DNA of 64,000 bases, from contig NZ_CP119409.1 in assembly GCF_029223885.1 (NCBI RefSeq), positions 3,434,501-3,498,500 on the forward strand, written 5' to 3'. Both the position numbers and the translations under genes were made by a program. The notes beneath the pieces were generated by a model. The model made no database searches and was not told the DNA's origin. It worked only from the letters and a program-made list of their open reading frames with translations. The stretch comes from Pararhizobium gei. Lineage in GTDB: Bacteria > Pseudomonadota > Alphaproteobacteria > Rhizobiales > Rhizobiaceae. Shown here in pieces: positions 9,586 through 17,053 of the stretch. Each line of letters opens with the position of its first letter. Positions within the stretch are counted from its first letter, which is position 1.

Positions 9586-9948
9586 ATGAAAAAAATCATA
9601 CTTGCCGCGGCATTCCTGCTTGCGGCCGCATCCGCCGCACATGCCCAAACGGTGAATGCCGGAAAATACACGGTGGAGGGCACCAATCTCGATGGTTCCG
9701 GCTATTCGGGCACCGCGGAAATCACGCTCGCCAGCGATACGACCTGCGTTATCGAGTGGGACACCGCCGGGGTAAAATCCACCGGCGTCTGCATGCTCAA
9801 TGGCGACGCTTTTGCCGCTGCCTATGTGTTGGGGGATGCGCTGGGGCTCGTTGTCTACAAGGTCAACGGCGATGGAACGCTGAGCGGCACATGGACCGTG
9901 ACCGGCAAGAACGGTTCCGGCACGGAAACGCTCACCGAAACCAATTGA
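9586..9948 (+). CDS. Small secreted protein of unknown function
   Basis: The 120-residue product starts with a clear Sec signal peptide (MKKIILAAAFLLAAASAAHA, cut after AHA) and has a mature domain of about 100 residues rich in Gly, Thr and Val (GKYTVEGTNLDGSGY, TCVIEWDTAG, TWTVTGKNGSGTET), with two cysteines (TTCVIEW and GVCMLNG) that could pair in the periplasm. The alternating pattern suggests a small beta-sheet protein. The start is fixed by a run of GGGGGGA 6 bases upstream. I recall similar short proteins in rhizobia without an assigned role. A strong terminator follows directly. Confidence 0.8.
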   Translation: MKKIILAAAFLLAAASAAHAQTVNAGKYTVEGTNLDGSGYSGTAEITLASDTTCVIEWDTAGVKSTGVCMLNGDAFAAAYVLGDALGLVVYKVNGDGTLSGTWTVTGKNGSGTETLTETN

Positions 9949-9954
9949 TGGCTC

Positions 9955-9987
9955 GGAAGACCGGCGCGTTGTTCGCGCCGGTCTTCC
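9955..9987. terminator. Bidirectional hairpin terminator
   Basis: A perfect 14-bp stem (9955-9968 with 9974-9987, ggaagaccggcgcg) closes a 5-base loop between the convergent secreted-protein gene and the alcohol dehydrogenase gene. T-rich sequence (atttgtt) follows on plus. Confidence 0.8.
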
Positions 9988-9997
9988 ATTTGTTGAA

Positions 9998-11035
9998 TTA
10001 AAGCGTCGCCATGTCGATGACGAAGCGGTAACGCACGTCGCTCTTGATGACGCGTTCATAGGCTTCGTTGACCTGATCCATGCGGATCAACTCGATTTCC
10101 GAGACGATGTTATGCTCGCCACAGAAGTCGAGCATGTCCTGTGTTTCCTTGATCGAACCGATCATCGAGCCGGCAATGCTCTTGCGGCCGGGAACCAGCG
10201 AGAAGGCATGCACCGGCACCGGATTTTCCGGAATACCAAGCAGAACCAGCGTGCCATCGACCTTCAAAAGTCCGAGATAGGCGTTCCAATCGATCTCTGC
10301 AGAGACGGTGCAGAGGATGAGATCGAAGGTGCCAGCGAGCGCCTTGAAGGTTTCGGCATCGGCAGTTGCATAATAATGATCGGCGCCGAGCTTCAGGCCA
10401 TCCTCTTTTTTCGACAGCGACTGGCTGAGAACTGTGACATCGGCACCCATGGCATGGGCGAGTTTGACGCCCATATGGCCGAGACCGCCCATGCCGAGGA
10501 TCGCGACCTTCTTGCCAGGACCGGCACCCCAATTGCGCAATGGCGAATACAGCGTGATCCCTGCGCACAACAGCGGCGCTGTCGCCTCGAAGGGAAGGTT
10601 TTCCGGAATGGAGAGCACATAGCCCTCCTTGACGACGATATGGTCGGAATAACCGCCCTGCGTCGGCGTGCCGTCAGCCTCGAAGCTATTGTAGGTTCCG
10701 ACGAGCCCGGGCTGGTACTGTTCCAGATCGATATCGCGGCTGGCGCAGCCGACGCAGGAATCGACGAAGCAGCCGACGCCGACCCGGTCACCGACCTTGA
10801 ACTTCGACACGCCAGAGCCAACGGCTGTAACGATGCCTGCGATTTCGTGCCCCGGCACCATGGGGAAAGTCGAGTTGCCCCATTCGTTTCGCGCCTGGTG
10901 GATGTCTGAGTGGCAGATGCCGGAATATTTGATGCTGATGACGACGTCATCCTCGCGTGGTTCGCGCCTTTCGAAGGTGAAAGGCTCAAGCGGCTTGGAC
11001 GCATCCGTCGCCGCATATCCTCGTGCCATGGCCAT
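9998..11035 (-). CDS. Zinc-dependent alcohol/aldehyde dehydrogenase (CAD/YahK type)
   Basis: The 345-residue medium-chain dehydrogenase should interconvert alcohols and aldehydes with NAD(P). Catalytic zinc ligands appear in ICHSDIH (Cys) and PGHEIAG (His/Glu), and the Rossmann motif is [11 protein letters not shown]. The lobe that normally holds a second, structural zinc with four cysteines keeps only two here ([10 protein letters not shown], then LEQYQPG), so that site may be absent. ATG at 11033-11035 has a GGAG site 7 bases upstream. The gene is divergent from an AraC-type regulator with a 226-base shared region, which suggests control by it. Confidence 0.92.
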   Translation of the reverse strand: MAMARGYAATDASKPLEPFTFERREPREDDVVISIKYSGICHSDIHQARNEWGNSTFPMVPGHEIAGIVTAVGSGVSKFKVGDRVGVGCFVDSCVGCASRDIDLEQYQPGLVGTYNSFEADGTPTQGGYSDHIVVKEGYVLSIPENLPFEATAPLLCAGITLYSPLRNWGAGPGKKVAILGMGGLGHMGVKLAHAMGADVTVLSQSLSKKEDGLKLGADHYYATADAETFKALAGTFDLILCTVSAEIDWNAYLGLLKVDGTLVLLGIPENPVPVHAFSLVPGRKSIAGSMIGSIKETQDMLDFCGEHNIVSEIELIRMDQVNEAYERVIKSDVRYRFVIDMATL

Positions 11036-11261
11036 GGTTTTTCTCCGGTGTTGAAGGGGAACTGCAATGATAATCGAGATGGAACAGGGAGCAGCCTCCC
11101 CAAAACTTCCTATGCCAAACAGGCATTGCATCGCTACCGCGATCCTGCAAATTTATTGCACGATTCTGCCGCGCGCCTAACTCGGTTGTCACGCATGTAA
11201 GGTAAACCACTATATGTCTGAACGCGAGGTCGAATCTAAATAACTGGAAAGATTTTCGATT

Positions 11262-12203
11262 ATGACGCAGGCAAGTTTACTGCAGAAGGCGGAGTTCATC
11301 GATCTCCTTGCCTGTTTGACGCATGCCGATGGTGATTTCGACACAACGGCGCCCGGCTTGACGCTTCACCGGCGCTCCCGGCGGGGCACAAAGATTTGCG
11401 GCTCGTACAAGCCCGGCTTTGCGCTGATCGTCCAGGGTGCCAAGCAGGTGATGCTGGGCGACGAGATTTACCGCTATGGCCCTGGCGATTATCTGCTCAC
11501 CTCGATCGACCTTCCCGTTGCGACGCAGATTGTCGAGGCCTCGCCGGAGATGCCCTATCTGAGCATGACGGTTCAGATCGATACCGCCGGGATCGCCGGG
11601 CTGATGGCTGTAACCGATGGACAGAATGCGCCATTGCCCGCTGCGTTGCGCGGCATGGCCGTCAGCGCCCTGACGCCCGAGCTGGAGGATGCAGCCCTGA
11701 GACTGCTGCGCCTGGTCAGCCGCCCCACAGACATTCCGGCGCTCGCGCCGCTGATCGAGCAGGAAATCCTGTACCGCCTGCTGACCGGCCCACAGGGCGG
11801 GCGGCTGCGCCAACTGGCTGTGACCGACAGCCAATCCCATCAGATCAATCGGGCCTGCCTGTGGCTCAAGGAGCACTATACCCTGCCCCTGAAGATAGAG
11901 GAACTTGCCAGCCGCGTCAGCATGAGCGTCTCCTCGCTGCATCACCATTTCAAGGCAATCACCGCCATGAGCCCCATGCAGTACCAGAAGCAGCTGCGTC
12001 TGCAGGAAGCCCGCCGGCTGATGCTGGAAGAGATGCTGGATGCCGGCTCGGCCGGACATCAGGTCGGTTATGAGAGCCAGTCGCAGTTCAGCCGGGAATA
12101 TGCCCGGCAATATGGCGAGCCGCCACTCAGGGATGTCGGCCGGATCCGCCGAAGTCTGATGGACGGTTTATCGAACAACGCCGGGCTTGTGAGCGAGGGT
12201 TAG
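11262..12203 (+). CDS. AraC-family transcriptional regulator
   Basis: The 313-residue protein has an N-terminal AraC-type ligand/cupin domain (about 25-170: GFALIVQGAKQVMLGDE, YLLTSIDLPV) and a C-terminal AraC DNA-binding domain with two helix-turn-helices (KIEELASRVSMSVSSLHHHFK, then SAGHQVGYESQSQFSREYAR). This architecture is common for regulators placed opposite an alcohol dehydrogenase. The 226-base intergenic region with the divergent dehydrogenase is AT-richer and is the probable operator region. The inducer is unknown; an aldehyde is a reasonable guess from context only. Confidence 0.93.
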   Translation: MTQASLLQKAEFIDLLACLTHADGDFDTTAPGLTLHRRSRRGTKICGSYKPGFALIVQGAKQVMLGDEIYRYGPGDYLLTSIDLPVATQIVEASPEMPYLSMTVQIDTAGIAGLMAVTDGQNAPLPAALRGMAVSALTPELEDAALRLLRLVSRPTDIPALAPLIEQEILYRLLTGPQGGRLRQLAVTDSQSHQINRACLWLKEHYTLPLKIEELASRVSMSVSSLHHHFKAITAMSPMQYQKQLRLQEARRLMLEEMLDAGSAGHQVGYESQSQFSREYARQYGEPPLRDVGRIRRSLMDGLSNNAGLVSEG

Positions 12204-12410
12204 CTGCTCGGCCCCGGGCGACGCGTCTCCCACATGAGGCTGTTTGTCTCGACAACGCTCCATGCGGACATAGGCACGGTTGGAAGGAAAGGCTCTTTTG
12301 AGTGAAGAGGACCGACCGCTTTCAAGTCTTCGCGAGGGCGTTGTCGTGCTGTATGTCAATTTGCCATTTTGTGGTATCCGGCGCTTTTAAGACGCAAAGG
12401 AGTACACATC

Positions 12411-12641
12411 GTGAGCGAACAGACCGTCGCCGAGGTAACCGACAACATTTACGCATCGCTCCAATCGGACAATGCCAACATCGACCAGCATATCGTGACC
12501 CTTAAGCTGGCTCTGGCGCGTGAAGGCGCCACTGAAGCCGTCTTCGATCCGACCAGACTGGCACAAAACAACCGTTCGGGACGCAAGATGATGCAGGCGT
12601 ATTTTCGGCAGCGCGGTGTGAGCGTGAAGTTCTCGACCTGA
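12411..12641 (+). CDS. Small conserved-looking protein (76 aa), unknown function
   Basis: A GTG at 12411 preceded by AAAGGAG 9 bases upstream opens a 76-codon frame beginning VSEQTVAEVTDNIYASL and ending RQRGVSVKFST. The product is soluble and helical in appearance, with a basic C-terminal half (NNRSGRKMMQAYFRQRG). No signal peptide, membrane segment or known domain is visible. It stands alone between the AraC gene and a shared terminator. The Shine-Dalgarno site and codon use make it credible; function unknown. Confidence 0.65.
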   Translation: MSEQTVAEVTDNIYASLQSDNANIDQHIVTLKLALAREGATEAVFDPTRLAQNNRSGRKMMQAYFRQRGVSVKFST

Positions 12642-12717
12642 CAGGCTGGCGGAGTGTGGGTTCCCCTTGACCGCGCAAGACGACCGTAACCGGGGTAGCA
12701 GGTGTCACATGGAGATT

Positions 12718-12752
12718 GACACAGCCCGCATTCCGAAAATACGGGCTGTGTC
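12718..12752. terminator. Bidirectional hairpin terminator
   Basis: An 11-bp perfect stem (gacacagcccg at 12718-12728 with cgggctgtgtc at 12742-12752) with a 13-base loop is followed by gttttc. It separates the plus-strand small gene from the convergent RTX gene. Confidence 0.75.
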
Positions 12753-12768
12753 GTTTTCAATGGACAGA

Positions 12769-15700
12769 TCAAATCAGAATGAAATCGCTCGTGCCCAGTG
12801 TCGTCACGCCGTCCAAGGTTGCGATCAAAACGGCTTCGTGGTCGCCATCTTTGCCATCTTCATCGAACCAGAGCCGCTGCGTGTCTTTCTCGTAAAGGAA
12901 CGTGGCACCGGCTGTCGTGAAGTCGGCCTCGTCGGCAAGCACTAGCTTGATGGCACCACCCGCGCCGAGACCGAACGCAAGTTTGTCGATTGCGATCCTG
13001 TCTTCGCCACGCTTGAAGTCGGTGATCTGGTCTCCACCGTCGGCTAGGTTACCGAACTGGAACGTGTCTTTGCCGGTGCCGCCGGTCAGCAAATCTCCGC
13101 CCGAGCCACCGATCAGCGTGTCGTCGCCGCCTCGGCCTTCCAGGATATCGTCCTTGCCGCCGCCCGAAATCCAGTCGCTTATATTCGAGCCGCGGATGTC
13201 GTCATCCTGGCTTGTCCCAAGGATCTGTTCGATATTTTTGACCGTGAGGCCACGAGCAAGGCCGTCGTTTTTCGAATTGTCGAGCAAATCGAGTTTTACC
13301 GAGGAATCATTGCCATAGTAGTTGAAATCCAGCGTATCGATGCCGGAACCACCGTCGAAAACGTCTTTACCTGTAAATTCATTCCGGGTGAAAGAGTCGT
13401 CTCCCGCACCTCCCGACAGGATATCGTTGCCCGCGTCATCGTAAAGTCTATCCTTGCCGTCGCCGCCATTGAGCGTGTCGTTGCCGGCGTTACCGCGCAG
13501 AACATCGTCGCCGGAACCTCCCGTGACGGTATCGCTTGCCTTGGTGCCGGTAAAATCCAGTGATTCCATGCCGGAAAATGACGTTGTGGAATTGACCACT
13601 ACCGTGCCGGTGCTGAAGGCAAATTTGACGCCGGCTGTCAGGGCGGAGACATCGACATAGACCATGTCCGTGCCGCTTCCACCGATGGCACTATCGCCGC
13701 CATTGATATGGATGAAATCGTTTCCGGCTCCGGCATCGATGCTGTCCGCGTCCGTATCTCCACTGCTTTCTGCTGCCCAGATTGTGTCTGAACCGTCGCC
13801 GCCCTTGAGGGTGTCGCGGCCGTCGCCACCATAAATCCAGTCGTCACCGCCCAGTCCATCGATCGTGTCGTTGCCAACATTCCCGTCGAAAGTATCGGAA
13901 AGGCCACCGCCGGTGAACGTGTCGGCGCCTGAACCGCCTGTGATATTGACGCGTTCGAAATTCTTGAGTGTGGCGTCACCATTGACGAGGGTGGCATTGG
14001 CACTCAAAATGAAGGTCAGCGCCTTGGTGGTTTCACTGCGATCGATTTGAGCAAGGTCGGTACCGCTCCCGCCTTCGGCAATCAGTTTGCCGAAAGTCTT
14101 GCCAATGCCGGCGTTGAGTTCAACGATGTCATCGCCGGCACCGAGATCAAGCGTTGTCGTATCGCCGCCGCTGTGCGCCTCGAAGATGGAAAGCTTGACC
14201 GTGTCATTTCCGTCTCCGGCGAAAAAGCTATTGTTACCGCCGAGATCGTACAGCACGTCATCACCCTTGCCGGCGACAATTTTGTCGCTGCCGAGCCCGC
14301 TGTCGAGCACATCGCTGCCCTCACTGCCATAGAGCTGGTCGTTGCCGTTCGATGATTTGAACCAGACGCTCTGGGCATTCCCGGCTTTCAAAATGTCATT
14401 GCCATAGGCGGTGAAGATATTGAAAATCTCGGTATTCTGGGCAAACGACCCGTTGGACAGTGTTCCCTTGCCATTTATGACGTCGAATGTGTAGCCGGTC
14501 GCCTGATAGCCGGAGACGTCGATATAGGCCGTATCGATGCCTGAGCCTCCATCGACCGAGTCTTTCCCGCCTCCGGCAAAGATCGTATCGTCGCCCACTT
14601 CGCCGTAAAGCCTGTCATCGCCTGCTCCGCCATCGATATAGTCGTCGCCGGCACCCGCTTTTACGGTGTCGCTGCCATCGTAAGTGACAATCTGGTCGTC
14701 GCCGCCGAGCGTCAGGATCGCATTCGCTGCGTTGGTGCCATAAATGTCGTAGTTCTCGATATTGACGATGGTCGAGCCATCAGCAAGTGTGTTGACGACG
14801 CTCGCGGCCTTGGCGCCAAAATTTCCGACATTGCGAATCTCGAGTTCGTCATTGCCGCTGCCGCCGTCGATCGCGTCCTTGCCATTGAACAACGTCATCA
14901 GAATCTGGTCATCGTCGGAGCCGGCATTCACGGTGTCGATGCCACCGCCGGTGATGATGTAGTCCGCGCCCGCATCACCATTCAGCGTATCGTTGCCATC
15001 TCCACCAGAGAGGTAATCGCTACCGTTGCCGGCACTGAGCGTATCGTTGCCATCCTCTCCGTGGAGCGCATCATCCCCGTTGCCGCCGGTGATTATGTCA
15101 TTGCCGACACCGCCCTGCAGGTAGTCATTGCCGTAACTGCCGGACAGGCCGTCGTCTCCCTCGCCACCGAAGATAAGATCGTCGCCCTGGCCTCCGGACA
15201 GCATGTCCTTGCCTTCCCCACCGTCGAGAAAATCATTGCCGCCATTGCCGTTAAGCCTGTCAGCTCCGTCCTGGCCACTGAATTGGTCGTTCCAGCGACC
15301 ACCGTTCAGCGTATCCGCAAAGCCTGTCGCCGAAATCGCGTATTGCTCGACGCCGATGGCCGTAAAGCCAAAGATCTTGGTCGTTGCCGTCGGATCCTGC
15401 GCGGTGAACGCGATGCCGGCTGTACTGGACTGAAGGTTGATATCGACGGTATCCGTTCCCAGTCCGCCGTCTACGATATCATTTTTCCAGTCGCCTATGG
15501 CATAATCGCTAAAGCGGTCATCTCCCAGTCCACCAGACAGGGTGTCAGCGTTTGCTCCGCCGAAAATGATATCGTCGCCCTGGCCGCCGGAAATCGTATC
15601 CGCGCCAAGCTCTCCAAAGAGCGTGTCGCCTTGAGAGCCGCCGCTGATCGTGTCATTGCCGTCGCCGCCCATGAGAATGTCGGCGCCGAACAATCCGTAG

Positions 15701-15804
15701 ATCTTGTCGTTGCCGCCCATGCCGTAGATGTAGTCAGAGGCGTTCCCGCCGATCAGCGTCTCCGATGCCTCGGTTCCATATTTAATTGCCAATTTGCTCA
15801 CCAT
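12769..15804 (-). CDS. RTX calcium-binding protein, probable type I secreted
   Basis: The 1011-residue acidic protein is built from more than 40 glycine-rich nonapeptide units of the GGxGxDxLx kind (for example GGDGNDTIS, GGQGDDIIF), grouped in several blocks separated by less repetitive segments of 50-90 residues that look like beta-rich linkers. Such repeats bind calcium and fold into beta-rolls outside the cell. There is no N-terminal signal peptide; the extreme C-terminus ends in the hydrophobic TSDFILI, which fits a type I secretion signal. No ABC exporter, membrane-fusion protein or acyltransferase gene is in the window. No enzymatic domain was recognised, so adhesion, surface or biofilm roles are possible. 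ATG at 15802-15804 is used; its Shine-Dalgarno site is weak. Confidence 0.9.
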   Translation of the reverse strand: MVSKLAIKYGTEASETLIGGNASDYIYGMGGNDKIYGLFGADILMGGDGNDTISGGSQGDTLFGELGADTISGGQGDDIIFGGANADTLSGGLGDDRFSDYAIGDWKNDIVDGGLGTDTVDINLQSSTAGIAFTAQDPTATTKIFGFTAIGVEQYAISATGFADTLNGGRWNDQFSGQDGADRLNGNGGNDFLDGGEGKDMLSGGQGDDLIFGGEGDDGLSGSYGNDYLQGGVGNDIITGGNGDDALHGEDGNDTLSAGNGSDYLSGGDGNDTLNGDAGADYIITGGGIDTVNAGSDDDQILMTLFNGKDAIDGGSGNDELEIRNVGNFGAKAASVVNTLADGSTIVNIENYDIYGTNAANAILTLGGDDQIVTYDGSDTVKAGAGDDYIDGGAGDDRLYGEVGDDTIFAGGGKDSVDGGSGIDTAYIDVSGYQATGYTFDVINGKGTLSNGSFAQNTEIFNIFTAYGNDILKAGNAQSVWFKSSNGNDQLYGSEGSDVLDSGLGSDKIVAGKGDDVLYDLGGNNSFFAGDGNDTVKLSIFEAHSGGDTTTLDLGAGDDIVELNAGIGKTFGKLIAEGGSGTDLAQIDRSETTKALTFILSANATLVNGDATLKNFERVNITGGSGADTFTGGGLSDTFDGNVGNDTIDGLGGDDWIYGGDGRDTLKGGDGSDTIWAAESSGDTDADSIDAGAGNDFIHINGGDSAIGGSGTDMVYVDVSALTAGVKFAFSTGTVVVNSTTSFSGMESLDFTGTKASDTVTGGSGDDVLRGNAGNDTLNGGDGKDRLYDDAGNDILSGGAGDDSFTRNEFTGKDVFDGGSGIDTLDFNYYGNDSSVKLDLLDNSKNDGLARGLTVKNIEQILGTSQDDDIRGSNISDWISGGGKDDILEGRGGDDTLIGGSGGDLLTGGTGKDTFQFGNLADGGDQITDFKRGEDRIAIDKLAFGLGAGGAIKLVLADEADFTTAGATFLYEKDTQRLWFDEDGKDGDHEAVLIATLDGVTTLGTSDFILI

Positions 15805-16073
15805 GAATATGTGTTTCAGAAAATTGCAGCCCCTCGCACATCCAGTCCCGGATGTGGTCGGCACCGTCGCAACCGACGCTTAGTCGTCCGTAGCGATGTG
15901 TTTCTGCGCACGCACATCTGGCTCCAGGGCGGGACCCATACCTGTATCCGCGGGAACAGCGTTTCATCCGCGAACCACACAGGGACCGTTTTTTCGAGAG
16001 AAAATGCGACGACACGTGGATGCGGTGTCAGCAAGGCAAACAGCTGCTCCATCAGCTGGTTGGACGTGGCCAA
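15782..16073 (-). pseudogene. Possible frameshifted small gene overlapping the RTX start
   Basis: On the minus strand, a frame from about 16073 has coding-like codon use (NQLMEQLFALLTPHP, VWFADETLFPRIQVWVPP) down to about 15915 and then decays into Arg-rich text. A second frame takes over at that point with coding-like sequence (CAETHRYGRLSVGCDGADH, IRDWMCEGLQFSETHIHGE) and stops at 15782, overlapping the RTX ATG by 23 bases. Joining them needs one frameshift near 15905-15920. The first frame has only a TTG start with no clear ribosome site. I do not recognise the joined product. It could be a decayed gene, a sequencing error or chance. Confidence 0.3.
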
Positions 16074-16110
16074 GATTGGCTTAAAAACTCGAAGCCTGCG
16101 CGCCTATAAC

Positions 16111-16155
16111 GGGGATCGACGATAGGGCTCCCATAGGCTCCTATCGTCGATCCCC
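16111..16155. repeat. Long perfect inverted repeat upstream of the rsbQ-like gene
   Basis: The arms ggggatcgacgatagg (16111-16126) and its exact complement (16140-16155) flank a 13-base spacer (ggctcccataggct region). It lies 100 bases before the hydrolase gene and ends 8 bases before a possible -35 box. Neither side has a T-run, so a terminator is less likely than an operator or activator site. It is the only strong structure in the 182 bases between the frameshifted relic and the hydrolase. Confidence 0.6.
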
Positions 16156-16163
16156 GGTATTAC

Positions 16164-16191
16164 TTGACCAATGCTCACGTCTGCGAATATC
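16164..16191 (+). promoter_or_regulatory. Candidate promoter of the rsbQ-like/sensor kinase operon
   Basis: TTGACC at 16164-16169 is followed after 16 bases by AATATC at 16186-16191. The -35 matches the consensus well and the -10 poorly. The long dyad at 16111-16155 sits immediately upstream, where an activator would bind. Confidence 0.35.
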
Positions 16192-16255
16192 ACAGCTCCA
16201 CGTCTAGCAAAGCGGTCAGCCTTTATCTTTCGAGGCAAAAGAAGGGGTCTAATCC

Positions 16256-17053
16256 ATGTCGGTCGTCCGTCGCAACAATGTGAAGATTGCCGGCAAGGGC
16301 GCCCGGGCGATGCTTTTCGCTCACGGGTTCGGTTGCGATCAGAACATGTGGCGCTATGTGGCGCCGCAATTCGAAGCCGATTTCCGCGTCCTGACCTTTG
16401 ACCATGTCGGGGCTGGCGGCTCCGACCTTTCCGCCTATGATTTCGACAAATACAGCACGCTTGAGGGCTATGCCTCCGACATCGTCGAGATCGGGCGGGA
16501 GCTTGGGATCGAGGACGGCATCTTCGTCGGCCATTCCGTCAGTGCCATGATGGGCGTGCTTGTCTCGTTGAAGGCTCCGGGCATGTTTTCCAAGCTGGTG
16601 CTCATCGGGCCGTCGCCGCGCTATATCAACGACGGTGACTATCACGGTGGTTTCAGCCAGGAGCAGGTCGATGAGCTCCTGGAGTTCCTGGACAGCAACC
16701 ATATGGGCTGGTCCCAGGCCATGGCGCCTGTCATCATGGGCAATCCTGAACAGCCTGCGCTCTCCGAAGAGCTGACCAACAGTTTCTGCAGAACCGATCC
16801 GGAAATCGCCAAGCATTTTGCGCGGGCGACGTTTACTGCCGACAACCGTGCCGATCTCGACACGGTTACGGTTCCATCCCTTATCCTGCAATGTTCCGAG
16901 GACGTGATCGCTCCGGTATCGGTCGGGCACTACCTGCATGCCAAACTGCCGGACAGCAAGCTCGTCCTCCTGAAAGCCACGGGTCACTGCCCGAACCTCA
17001 GCCATCCCCAGGAGACAACTGAGGCAATCCGGTCGTTCGTGAGCGCCGAATGA
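16256..17053 (+). CDS. RsbQ-like alpha/beta hydrolase
   Basis: The 265-residue protein matches Bacillus RsbQ along its length as I remember it: AHGFGCDQNMW, FDHVGAGGSDLSAYD, LEGYASDI, VGHSVSAMMG, GPSPRYIND and the C-terminal GHCPNLSHP. The catalytic triad can be placed at Ser94, Asp216 and His244. RsbQ is needed for energy-stress sensing by the PAS domain of RsbP, apparently by making or delivering a small hydrophobic ligand. Here the next gene overlaps by 4 bases (ATGA) and begins with an RsbP-like PAS domain, so the same sensing pair is predicted. An AAGGGG site precedes the ATG. Confidence 0.88.
   Translation: MSVVRRNNVKIAGKGARAMLFAHGFGCDQNMWRYVAPQFEADFRVLTFDHVGAGGSDLSAYDFDKYSTLEGYASDIVEIGRELGIEDGIFVGHSVSAMMGVLVSLKAPGMFSKLVLIGPSPRYINDGDYHGGFSQEQVDELLEFLDSNHMGWSQAMAPVIMGNPEQPALSEELTNSFCRTDPEIAKHFARATFTADNRADLDTVTVPSLILQCSEDVIAPVSVGHYLHAKLPDSKLVLLKATGHCPNLSHPQETTEAIRSFVSAE

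Noticed and set aside
12769..15804. Tandem DNA repeats of the RTX gene as a CRISPR or satellite array
   Set aside because: The repeats are in protein frame with a degenerate 27-base period, variable spacing and no fixed spacers.
15061..16125. 354-codon open frame on the plus strand across the RTX gene start
   Set aside because: Antisense to the repetitive RTX gene; its low-complexity Val/Ala text is produced by the nonapeptide repeats.
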